Assembly (NCBI GenBank): GCA_026705345.1
Contig: JAPPAV010000087.1
Coordinates: 1 to 42,372 of the forward strand
DNA from: Gammaproteobacteria bacterium
Lineage (GTDB): Bacteria > Pseudomonadota > Gammaproteobacteria > Pseudomonadales > Azotimanducaceae
Direction of reading: 5' to 3'
Length of the DNA: 42,372 bases
The position numbers and the translations under genes are program-made. Of the stretch, positions 15,721 through 23,971 are shown in pieces. Position 1 is the stretch's first letter; every line of letters begins with the position of its first letter. Below the pieces are notes generated by a model that worked only from the letters and a program-made list of their open reading frames with translations, had not been told where the DNA came from and made no database searches.

Positions 15721-18543
15721 TTGACGTTCGTTTCGATGCCGGGACGACGATTGGTGACGAAGATGGTTCCGACCGACGGCAAACAGATTTCGGAGCAGTC
15801 TGACCCCGAAGACTCCAGAAGGATCGCAGACTCGCCCACCCCGTGGTTGCTCACCCACAAGGTGCAGATTCCGGATGTCGTCGCTGGCTATGTCGGCCGA
15901 CCGGAACTGGAGAAGCGGTGTTCGCCGCTTAGCCGCCAGTTGACGGTGTTGCAGGCTCCCGGCGGCTTTGGCAAGACCGCGCTGCTCGCGCATTGTTGTA
16001 GTCGCCTGCGGGACAACGGCAGCATCGTTGCGTGGCTCGCGGTGGACGAAGAGGACGGTCCCGTCGCGATGGCGACCTACCTGACGGTCGCATTCGAGCA
16101 AGCGGGCATCACCACGTTCGATGCGGCCGGCCAATCGGCCGATGCCATGGCGACGGAGAGGGAGTCGGACACCCAAGCCGGGTACCGGGTCAACTTGCTG
16201 ATCCGTGCGATCGAGCGGCACGGGCAGCCCTGCCTGCTCGCCCTGGACGAACTCGAACGGCTGCGCGATACGCAAGCGGTGGAGGTGCTGAACACACTCC
16301 TCGGTCAATCTCCCGACAATCTGCGGTTTGCGATGGCGTTCCGGGAACGTCCGCCGGGCCTCGATATCGCCATGTTCCTCCTCGAGGGGCGCGGCCAAAC
16401 CATTACCGCCGAGGACCTCCGGTTTTCGTTGCCCGACATCGCGCGGTTCTTCGATACCGAGCTTTCACGTCGGGAACTCGCGACCGTTGCGGCAAGTTCG
16501 GCGGGCTGGCCGATAGCGCTTCGGATCTACCGCAACGCGGCGCCTGCGGCACCGCTAGACGACCCCGTGAGCGGAAAGGAGACGGTCGCCGCATGGATCG
16601 AGTCTCGGCTCTGGCGCGGCGTTCCGGACGAGGACCGGGAATTCATCCTGGACGTGTCCCTGTTCGACTGGATAGAGCCGGACCTAATCGACGAGGCGAC
16701 CGGCCAACGGCATTCGCGGCGCCGAATCGAGTCGATGGCATCTCTCGCCGGTCTGTTGCAAATCACCGGCAGCGGCAAGACGACCATGAAACTGCACCCC
16801 TTGATCCGGGAGTACTGCGCGAACAAGCTGTTTCGCGAGAATCCATCCCGGTTTCGGTCCGTCCACGCGGGCATCGCGCGAGGGCTTGCACGCCGGGGCC
16901 ATATCGAGGATGCCCTACGCCACAGCGCCGAAGCCGGCGACGCGCAGCTGACCGGTAAGATCGCCACCGACGCGGGCGGGGTCCACATCTGGATCGGTCG
17001 CGGATTCGACGCGCTGCGTGGGATGGACGGCTGGCTCACCCCGGATGCCATCGGGGCCTACCCGAGACTCGCGCTCATACGCTGTATCTTGCTCTCCCTG
17101 TCGGGTGACATGGATGGTGCGAGACGCGTCTATCAGCAGACGGCCATCGAAAGCGCCGGTTTTTCTCGGAGTCCTAGCGGCGACGAGGACCCGGAAATGA
17201 TGCGGGACCACCTGATCGTGCTCGGCCTGATGCTCGTCTTGAGTTGCAGTCCACTGTCGCGTTACGAACCGCTCGTCTCCACTGTCGCGGAAATCGCTCT
17301 CCAACCGGATACGGATCCTTTGCTGCGCGGGATCATCCGCTACGGGTTGTGCCTTGTCATGACCGAGAAGACCGAGTTCGAACGGGCCGCTGAGTGGGCC
17401 GAACGCGTCCGCGCGGACCTCCGCCAGCATACGCTCTACATCACGCCACATCTGGATTGCCAACTCGGCCTTGCGGCCATGGCGCAAGGCCGGACCGAGG
17501 ACGCGGCAAACCGTTACGGCAGGGCGCTGGAGCTGGCTCGCGTTGGCCATCTTGGCAACACGGGTACAGCCATGGTCGGCGAGCTCCTCATGACCGAATT
17601 GGAAGTGGAACGGAGCGCGCACACGCCGCGTCGCCACACGCCGGTGTCGCTTCGGCTACTCGGCGAGTGGGGCACGTGGTTCGATGTCTACGCCGCGAAT
17701 GCCGCCATCGCGATGGAACTCGCGCTTCGCGACCAGGGCATCGACCGCGCCTTGACCGTGTTGGAGACCTCCATGGATTTCGCGCGCGCCACGGAGCGCC
17801 CCGCCTTGATCACGTTCCTGTCGGCGCTGCGTGTTTCGGTGCTCACCATGGGCGACCGAGTCGACGAGGCGGCAGGAGCCTGGCGCAGCGAAGACCTTCC
17901 CCGCGAAGACGAAGACTGCGTGGACTTCAAGGCCTACCGGTGGCGCGAGGTCGAGGCCCTTGCGGAAGGGCGGTTGCGTCTGCTGATCGCGCAGGCGGAA
18001 TTCGACGCGGCTCGGCGCTTCGCGTCCCTCGTGAGGCAGGCGACCAATGAACGACGGCTGGTTCGAACGCACATGCGCATGCTGGTGCTGTCAATGCGAC
18101 TGGAGGTGCTCGCCGGCGAGCCGGAACGGGCGACAGAGCATCTCATAGCCTACCTCGCTCTATACGCGGATTCGGACTACCTCCGACCGCTGGCGAGGGA
18201 AAGAGGGCTTACGGCACCGATGCTGGATGCAATAGTCGATTCACAGGCCGCCCGGTCGATCATCGACACGGCCATCGAACTGCGCGACGCATTGGCGGCA
18301 CCCGACCAGTCGACACTGGATCAGTCGGAGCCGGCGCTGAGTTCCCGGGAAATCGAGGTGCTGCGACGTCTGGAGTCTCAATCGGACAAGATGATCGCGA
18401 AGGAACTCAACCTGAGCTACGACGGCGTTCGCTACCACGTGCGGAGGATATTCGCGAAACTGGGGGCACGCGGGAGATTTGACGCGGTACACCGCGCACG
18501 TGCGCTGCGTCTACTCCCCGCCGAAGATTCGCAGAACCTCTGA
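15721..18543 (+). CDS. MalT-like LuxR-family transcriptional regulator
   Basis: Large STAND-ATPase regulator (up to 940 aa). A short N-terminus leads into the P-loop APGGFGKTALLAH (about residues 79-91), followed by LLALDELERL as the likely Walker B. A long helical TPR-like sensor region fills roughly 380-860. A LuxR-type helix-turn-helix at about 877-938 begins LSSREIEVLRRLESQSDKMI and contains AKELNLSYDGVRYHVRRIF. The architecture matches MalT, which binds an inducer and ATP before activating transcription; the inducer here is unknown. The start is uncertain: TTG at 15721, ATG at 15736 and ATG at 15763 are all possible and none has a strong ribosome site. It precedes the Sel1 lipoprotein gene by about 98 bases and is a candidate regulator of that pair or of the neighbouring enzyme operons. 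Confidence 0.92.
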   Translation: MTFVSMPGRRLVTKMVPTDGKQISEQSDPEDSRRIADSPTPWLLTHKVQIPDVVAGYVGRPELEKRCSPLSRQLTVLQAPGGFGKTALLAHCCSRLRDNGSIVAWLAVDEEDGPVAMATYLTVAFEQAGITTFDAAGQSADAMATERESDTQAGYRVNLLIRAIERHGQPCLLALDELERLRDTQAVEVLNTLLGQSPDNLRFAMAFRERPPGLDIAMFLLEGRGQTITAEDLRFSLPDIARFFDTELSRRELATVAASSAGWPIALRIYRNAAPAAPLDDPVSGKETVAAWIESRLWRGVPDEDREFILDVSLFDWIEPDLIDEATGQRHSRRRIESMASLAGLLQITGSGKTTMKLHPLIREYCANKLFRENPSRFRSVHAGIARGLARRGHIEDALRHSAEAGDAQLTGKIATDAGGVHIWIGRGFDALRGMDGWLTPDAIGAYPRLALIRCILLSLSGDMDGARRVYQQTAIESAGFSRSPSGDEDPEMMRDHLIVLGLMLVLSCSPLSRYEPLVSTVAEIALQPDTDPLLRGIIRYGLCLVMTEKTEFERAAEWAERVRADLRQHTLYITPHLDCQLGLAAMAQGRTEDAANRYGRALELARVGHLGNTGTAMVGELLMTELEVERSAHTPRRHTPVSLRLLGEWGTWFDVYAANAAIAMELALRDQGIDRALTVLETSMDFARATERPALITFLSALRVSVLTMGDRVDEAAGAWRSEDLPREDEDCVDFKAYRWREVEALAEGRLRLLIAQAEFDAARRFASLVRQATNERRLVRTHMRMLVLSMRLEVLAGEPERATEHLIAYLALYADSDYLRPLARERGLTAPMLDAIVDSQAARSIIDTAIELRDALAAPDQSTLDQSEPALSSREIEVLRRLESQSDKMIAKELNLSYDGVRYHVRRIFAKLGARGRFDAVHRARALRLLPAEDSQNL

Positions 18544-18641
18544 ATCGCTAGATGGCAGGTCCGATTGCGGTACGACAGTCCCCGCACAGGGGCGTAATAT
18601 CAGAGCAACAAGGGCCGGAAGCGGGATTTCTCCGAACATCC

Positions 18642-20153
18642 ATGTCGCAGTCAAGACCGTACGAACACCCGTACCCGACTGACGCGGGGGTCGCGACGGA
18701 CCGCCTGCGGCGATCGCTCGCCGTTGCAGCGGTGGCGACCCTCGCGGCGTGCGGGTCGCTGGGCGCCCACGCGCTAGAACGCGATGCTGCGCAAAGCACC
18801 CCAGACGCGCAGCCGTCCATCCCGCAACTGCGCGAGATGGCCCGCCAAGGCGACCCGTCGGCGCAATACGTGCTCGGTGCACACTACCTCGCTGGCCGCC
18901 GCGTCCCGGTCGACAAGCCCAAGGCGCTGTATTGGATTCGTCGCGCCGCCAAACAGGACTTGGCCATCGCTCAAGAGATGCTCGGCGCCATGTACGACCA
19001 TGGCAACGGGGTTCAGTCCGACGACGCCGAAGCGGCGCATTGGTATCGGCTGGCGGCGGAGCAAGGTCGCCCGAAGGCCCAGTTCCGGTTGGGCACCCTC
19101 TACAAGGAGGCGTTGGGCGTCGCGCAAGACGAGGCAATCGCCTTGGACCTCTACCGTCGGGCTGCCGAACAGGGTCTGGCACCCGCCCAGCTGGAATTGG
19201 GACTTCACTTCCGGAGTCCCGGCGAGGACCAAGACCACTCGGAAGCGGTGAAGTGGTTCCGGCTTGCAGCGGACCAAGGCATGGCACCGGCGCTGTTCAA
19301 CCTGGGCTTGGCCTATGCGTTGGGTCAAGGCGTCAATCAAGACGATGTCGAAGCTGCGAACTGGTACCGAATGGCCGCCGAACGCGGCATCGCACCGGCG
19401 CAGAACAACCTCGGCGCGATGTACAAGCATGGTCAGGGCGTGCCTCAAGACCTTGGCGAAGCCGCTAAGTGGTACCGGATGGCTGCCGAGCAGGGCAACA
19501 TGGTCGGCCAGTACAACTTCGCAGTGGCGGTTGGGTACGGTCGGGGCGTCCCGCGCGACTTGGAGCAGGCGCGGCAGTGGTACCGGCTATCCGCGGAACA
19601 AGGTTTCGCTGATGCACAGAACAACCTCGGGGCTTTCTATCTCCGCGGTGTGGGCATGGAGGCGGACTTCGACGAGGCGTTGAAGTGGTATCGCCAGGCA
19701 GCGGCACAGGGACATCCACGAGCGTTGCACAGCCTGGGCTACATGTACCGCACCGGTCGGGGCGTAGAACGTGATCATGCCGAAGCGGTCGAGTGGTATC
19801 GCAAGGCGGCAGAACGCGGTCTCGCCGTGGCGCAGCTCTGGCTTGGACTGATGCATCAATACGGCCAAGGCGTTCCCCAAGACCACGGCGAAGCCGCGGC
19901 CTGGTATCGCTTGGCGGCCGAACAGGGCCACGCTGCCGGCCAGCACAATCTAGGGCTTCTCTACGCCAAGGGCACCGGGGTGCCCCAAGATCTTGCCGAA
20001 GCGTACAAGTGGTTCAGCCTCGCTGTCTCGCGCGTGAACGAGGAACTCCGGACCGACGCGATCGAAATCCGCGACAAGACCGCCGAGGGCATGTCGCCCG
20101 AGGAGCTCGACGAAGGCCGGCGTCGTGCGCGGGAATGGGAACGCGACCACTGA
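18642..20153 (+). CDS. Sel1-repeat lipoprotein
   Basis: A 503-aa protein with a signal peptide ending in a lipobox (VATLAAC, cysteine 37), so probably lipid-anchored. Eleven tandem Sel1-like repeats of about 36 residues follow, each of the form AQxxLGxxYxxGxGVxxDxxEAxxWYRxAAEQG. The fourth and seventh repeats deviate (GLHFRSPGEDQD; QYNFAVAVGYGRGV). Sel1 repeats form an alpha-solenoid that binds other proteins. The ATG at 18642 puts the signal peptide near the N-terminus; the frame is open from 18552 but that extension is not signal-like. A membrane protein gene follows after 29 bases, suggesting the two products act together in the envelope. Confidence 0.9.
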   Translation: MSQSRPYEHPYPTDAGVATDRLRRSLAVAAVATLAACGSLGAHALERDAAQSTPDAQPSIPQLREMARQGDPSAQYVLGAHYLAGRRVPVDKPKALYWIRRAAKQDLAIAQEMLGAMYDHGNGVQSDDAEAAHWYRLAAEQGRPKAQFRLGTLYKEALGVAQDEAIALDLYRRAAEQGLAPAQLELGLHFRSPGEDQDHSEAVKWFRLAADQGMAPALFNLGLAYALGQGVNQDDVEAANWYRMAAERGIAPAQNNLGAMYKHGQGVPQDLGEAAKWYRMAAEQGNMVGQYNFAVAVGYGRGVPRDLEQARQWYRLSAEQGFADAQNNLGAFYLRGVGMEADFDEALKWYRQAAAQGHPRALHSLGYMYRTGRGVERDHAEAVEWYRKAAERGLAVAQLWLGLMHQYGQGVPQDHGEAAAWYRLAAEQGHAAGQHNLGLLYAKGTGVPQDLAEAYKWFSLAVSRVNEELRTDAIEIRDKTAEGMSPEELDEGRRRAREWERDH

Positions 20154-20182
20154 CTGCGCCGCCGCGAACCTATGGGAAAACC

Positions 20183-21337
20183 ATGCCTCGTTGGATTCTC
20201 GGAAACCCGATCGGCCGAGGCGAGAGGAGAACGCTACTCCACCTGATCTGGCTGGCGTGTCGGATTGCCATCGTCGTGGCCGTGGTCGTCGTGCCCTTCG
20301 GCTACGCGGTCACCGCGGCGCACACCGATGTCTTGAAGAGCGCCGGTTGCGGGATTGCCATCGGGCTGGGCGTGGGCGTCAGGGGCGGTCCCAGGAGCGG
20401 TCCTTGGACCGGTGTTCTGGTCGGCGTGATCATCGGCGTGGCCACCGCGCTCATTGCCGGGTTGTCACCCCTCCGAGGGTTTGCCGTCCTCATCATGCCC
20501 ATCCTGGCGCTTGCGCTTGGCCTGATCGCCGGTTTGCGCGGGCCGTCCCTAACCGGCTATCGCGATATGACCCGCGAGGCATTCATCGTGTCGGTGCTCC
20601 TGGCATTGGGATTCCTTCCGGCCTGGATCGCCCAGGGCGAATTCTCGTCGGACCCTTTCTCCGACGGCCTGGTGCTGGTGGGATCAACCCTGGTTTTGTT
20701 CATCTGGAATGCGCTGGTCGCCGGCCTCGTCAGCCACCGCCGGGAGGGATGGCGCGACACCCGCCCTCCCCTGTTGCTGATCCTCGGTTGGGTTGCGCTG
20801 GCAATTCTTATCGCGCTCGCCGTGGCTACAGGAATTTTCGAGGAAGGCCGCGGACTCTCGGGCATCTACCTGGTCGCGATGATCGCCGCCATGCTCGTGG
20901 TGACCGTGACGGTACCGGCAGCGGTGTTCGTACTAGGACGCACCGTCATCATCTGGCTCGAGCCTCGGCTTCGCGTGTACGGCTACCTCGCGGACTACCT
21001 GAGGGTCATGTGGGTGCCGATGGGGGCGTTCGCCGTGGGCTACCTGACGATCATCGTCCTGTTCGCCGGCTTCTACGGAACGCTGGCGCGCTTCCAGCCC
21101 GCCGCGTTTGCCAATCCGGCTACCGGAATCACCGAATGGCTGTCCTTTTCGTTCTACGCGGCTGTCGGCCAAGACTTCCTGACCACGGCCCCGGTTTCGG
21201 TCGGCGCCAGGATCCTCGTCGGAACGCACCTGATACTCTCGGCGGGCTGGGCGGTCGTCATGTTCGCGGCGGTGATGTCATCCATCGGCCCGAGATTGGA
21301 CCGGATCGCCCGTCGCCACGCCGAGGACGACGACTGA
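20183..21337 (+). CDS. Polytopic membrane protein with a potassium-channel-like C-terminal module
   Basis: A 384-aa protein with about nine to ten hydrophobic segments, starting with WLACRIAIVVAVVVVPFGYAV. I do not recognise the N-terminal part. The C-terminus has the layout helix, pore loop, helix seen in two-TM ion channels: YLTIIVLFAGFYGTLARF, then WLSFSFYAAVGQDFL, TAPVSVGARILVG and HLILSAGWAVVMFAAVMSSI. The position of the potassium filter (TVGYG) reads AVGQD, so it should not be a normal potassium channel. The ATG at 20183 gives a typical charged N-terminus; the longer frame from 19793 overlaps the Sel1 gene and is rejected. It is probably co-transcribed with the lipoprotein. Confidence 0.75.
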   Translation: MPRWILGNPIGRGERRTLLHLIWLACRIAIVVAVVVVPFGYAVTAAHTDVLKSAGCGIAIGLGVGVRGGPRSGPWTGVLVGVIIGVATALIAGLSPLRGFAVLIMPILALALGLIAGLRGPSLTGYRDMTREAFIVSVLLALGFLPAWIAQGEFSSDPFSDGLVLVGSTLVLFIWNALVAGLVSHRREGWRDTRPPLLLILGWVALAILIALAVATGIFEEGRGLSGIYLVAMIAAMLVVTVTVPAAVFVLGRTVIIWLEPRLRVYGYLADYLRVMWVPMGAFAVGYLTIIVLFAGFYGTLARFQPAAFANPATGITEWLSFSFYAAVGQDFLTTAPVSVGARILVGTHLILSAGWAVVMFAAVMSSIGPRLDRIARRHAEDDD

Positions 21338-21472
21338 TCGCCCCGTTTGTTGCGGCTCGCTCGCATGCCCGATTCGTCGAATGCTAGGGCAGGAGCGCTA
21401 CCTCTCGGCGCCAGCACCCTCGAACCAACGACCAGGCCTCCCTCGCTCGTGCCGCCAAGGGCGCGCTTCGTA

Positions 21473-21481
21473 TGCCATAAT
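21473..21481 (+). promoter_or_regulatory. Extended -10 promoter candidate for the oxygenase operon
   Basis: TGCCATAAT matches an extended -10 element (TG, one base, CATAAT) and lies 27 bases before the ATG at 21509. A clear -35 element is absent, as is common with extended -10 promoters. The gap 21338-21508 holds nothing else that I can identify. Confidence 0.4.
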
Positions 21482-21508
21482 TTCGAGGTTGCCGACTCCC
21501 GAGATGCC

Positions 21509-22783
21509 ATGAACAGCCCTGTTGCCGCTGATACGTTGACCAACGGTACGCAAACCGGCTCGTCTGCCTTTGTACCCGCGTTCCAACTCACCGAAGGACA
21601 GCCCCCTCCGGTCGCCGCGAACGGCGGCGTCTCCTACATGTCGTTCGACCGGGACGGGGACGCCGGAACCGCGGCGGCCACCGAGGCGGCATTCGCCCTG
21701 ATCGCCACCGGCGACGGGCAGGCAGTCATCGACATGATCGAGAACGCGCCGCCGGGCCCAATCGAAACGAAGTGGGGATCCGCGTTTCGCACCTACGACG
21801 AGTGCCTTGAATACATTCGGGCCACCGACATCGAAGCGCCCGAGGGCGGGTTGGCGCTTCCATTGCGCTACACCGTGCACGAACAGCCGTCGTATTCCAT
21901 CGTTTCGTCCAACGCGCTGTGGCGCGACCCCGCACGCAAGGCGGACGCCATGGTGCTGCGCAAGGAAGAGCGGGACATCGCCCGACGCTGCCTCTACTTC
22001 CCGCAGGTGCTGCGCGATGCACGTCGAATCGAGGAGTACTACCCCGGCCTCAAGCCGACGAGTGCCGAATGCATGGACAAGCTGGGGCTCTCGCTGGCAC
22101 ATCTGGAGTCCAAGTGCCGAAACTTCTACGACTCGGAGGAGGTGGAACGCGTCTTCTACCTCGAAATCGAGAAGCTACTGCTCGATTTCTTCCCCGGGGC
22201 GACAGACGCCCTGGTGTACAACCACGACGTGTTCAACAAGGACTACGAGGGCGATCGCACCGAGGACCAGGAGAACAAGAACCCGGGTGTGAACCGGGGC
22301 TACGCGAACCTCGTGCACAACGACCTGAACGACAACAGCGGTCGCGTCCGTTGCCGGGAGTTGCTGACCAAGAACCTGCGCAATTTCGGGCGTACGCAGC
22401 ACTACACGGACGCCGAAGCCGACGCCAAGATGTCGCGGCGGTTCATGTCGATCAACCTGGCCAAGCCGATGGAGACCGTGGGCCAGTACCCGTTCGTACT
22501 CTGCGCATGGCCTTCGTTTGCCGATCAGCCGTACATCACGAACTACCGCATCTACGATGATCGCGTCGGCGAGACTACGCGCTTCACCTATCGCCCCGGC
22601 CACGAGTGGTACTGGCTCCCGCAGCAGCAATCCAACGAGGTCTCGATGCTCAAGTGCTACGACTCGGTGACGGACGGTTCCGTCTCGCGCTGGTCTTTCC
22701 ACACGGCGTGCGTCGACCCCACGGCGCCCGAGGATGCACCGTGCCGCAAGAACGTGGTGGTCAGGTCCTTCGTGTTCTTCTGA
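21509..22783 (+). CDS. CmcJ/NvfI-like non-haem iron oxygenase
   Basis: A 424-aa protein resembling the CmcJ/NvfI/AsaB family of oxygenases known from beta-lactam and fungal natural-product pathways. The HxD part of an iron site is visible as H270-N271-D272 in ANLVHNDLND, and a distal histidine H398 lies in SFHTACVDP. Other family-like segments are VYNHDVF, FMSINLAKP, VLCAWPSFAD, EWYWLPQQQSNEVSMLKCYDS and the C-terminal VVVRSFVFF. The ATG at 21509 was chosen because it follows the likely promoter; the frame upstream to 21347 looks non-coding. It is the first of three oxygenase genes, with PhyH 15 bases downstream. The substrate is unknown; family membership is from my reading, not a search. 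Confidence 0.78.
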   Translation: MNSPVAADTLTNGTQTGSSAFVPAFQLTEGQPPPVAANGGVSYMSFDRDGDAGTAAATEAAFALIATGDGQAVIDMIENAPPGPIETKWGSAFRTYDECLEYIRATDIEAPEGGLALPLRYTVHEQPSYSIVSSNALWRDPARKADAMVLRKEERDIARRCLYFPQVLRDARRIEEYYPGLKPTSAECMDKLGLSLAHLESKCRNFYDSEEVERVFYLEIEKLLLDFFPGATDALVYNHDVFNKDYEGDRTEDQENKNPGVNRGYANLVHNDLNDNSGRVRCRELLTKNLRNFGRTQHYTDAEADAKMSRRFMSINLAKPMETVGQYPFVLCAWPSFADQPYITNYRIYDDRVGETTRFTYRPGHEWYWLPQQQSNEVSMLKCYDSVTDGSVSRWSFHTACVDPTAPEDAPCRKNVVVRSFVFF

Positions 22784-22798
22784 TCCCACGCGCTGCCC

Positions 22799-23971
22799 AT
22801 GTGCTCGGAGCAAGCTGGCGCAAGAGGAGTCCTTACCGCCGAGGACTACGCAACGCGGATGGAGGCGTACGCCAGCGCCGGCATGGCGCGGGCGCGCCGT
22901 ATCGGCAACCGTGGGCCCGTGCGCTTCGACGAATGCGGCAAGGTGCACCCCGACATCGTCGACGCATACTGGAAGCACGGCTTCTACGTCTTCGAAAACG
23001 TCCTGCACGAGGTCGAAGTCGAGGAACTCCGCCGGGACGTGAACGACCTTCTGGCGCGTGCGCCGATCCGTCCGGGGGCGATCGTGGACGCCGAGGGGAA
23101 TCCCGCCCTCGGGATCGACATGAAGCGCAATCCCTACTTTTTCGTGAAGCCCCTGTCGGATCCGGTGGGTGGCACGTCGGCGTCCCACGGTAGACACCAA
23201 AGCAAGATGACCGAGGCTGCGCCCGCCGAGGGCGCGCCGGAGTACGTCGTGCAGATCATTGCGGGAATGTGCCAACTCATCGAGTCCGGTCTGCGCGTCT
23301 ACGGTCATCCACACCTGCTCGCGGTCGCCGAGGCGATCAACGGGCCGGACTTCGTGCCCTACAACGATGCGATCTTCACCAAGCAACCCGGCCTCGGAGG
23401 TTCGGTGGCGTGGCATCAGGACGGCGTGACCCATTGGGACAGCCCCGATTGGGACGAGGGCATTCACGGCGTCAACTTCCAGGCGCAGTTGAACCGGACC
23501 TCGGCGTTCAGCTGCCTTTGGGTTGTTCCCGGCACGCACAAACTCGGCAGGGTCGACATACAAGCCAGGGTCGACGCCAATGGCGGATCGGATCAATTGC
23601 CCGATGCGATTCCCCTCCACTGCGAGCCGGGTGACGTCACCATCGTCAACCGACAGACGTTGCACAGTTCGTTTGCGAATACGTCGGATGATTTCCGCGT
23701 ATCCGTGTCGTGGGGCTTCCACCGACGCAAAGCCGTGGCGGGGCAACACGGTCACCTGATGCAGCCAGCGGATGTGGTCTACGACGACGACTTCATCGAC
23801 CAACGAGCCAGTGTCGTCCAGGTGGCCATCGATGCCAGGCGGCAGGTCTACCGGGACGAAACGCCCTTCGTCTACCAGCCGTTCAAAGGCGCGGCCGACC
23901 GGTTCCGGTGGTGTCCAGAGACATTCGAACGGGTCATTCGCGACTACAACACCCGGGATATCGCGATATGA
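22799..23971 (+). CDS. PhyH-family Fe(II)/2-oxoglutarate dioxygenase
   Basis: A 390-aa phytanoyl-CoA dioxygenase family protein. The facial triad is H206-Q207-D208 in VAWHQDGVTHW and H289 in RQTLHSSFAN, with a following arginine (DDFRVSVSWGF) for 2-oxoglutarate. The N-terminal 50 residues precede the usual DAYWKHGFYVFENVL start of the fold. The C-terminal 90 residues, including KGAADRFRWCPETFERVIRDYN, are an extension beyond the core. It follows the CmcJ-like gene by 15 bases and overlaps the TauD-type gene by ATGA, so it is in the middle of a coupled operon. Confidence 0.92.
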   Translation: MCSEQAGARGVLTAEDYATRMEAYASAGMARARRIGNRGPVRFDECGKVHPDIVDAYWKHGFYVFENVLHEVEVEELRRDVNDLLARAPIRPGAIVDAEGNPALGIDMKRNPYFFVKPLSDPVGGTSASHGRHQSKMTEAAPAEGAPEYVVQIIAGMCQLIESGLRVYGHPHLLAVAEAINGPDFVPYNDAIFTKQPGLGGSVAWHQDGVTHWDSPDWDEGIHGVNFQAQLNRTSAFSCLWVVPGTHKLGRVDIQARVDANGGSDQLPDAIPLHCEPGDVTIVNRQTLHSSFANTSDDFRVSVSWGFHRRKAVAGQHGHLMQPADVVYDDDFIDQRASVVQVAIDARRQVYRDETPFVYQPFKGAADRFRWCPETFERVIRDYNTRDIAI

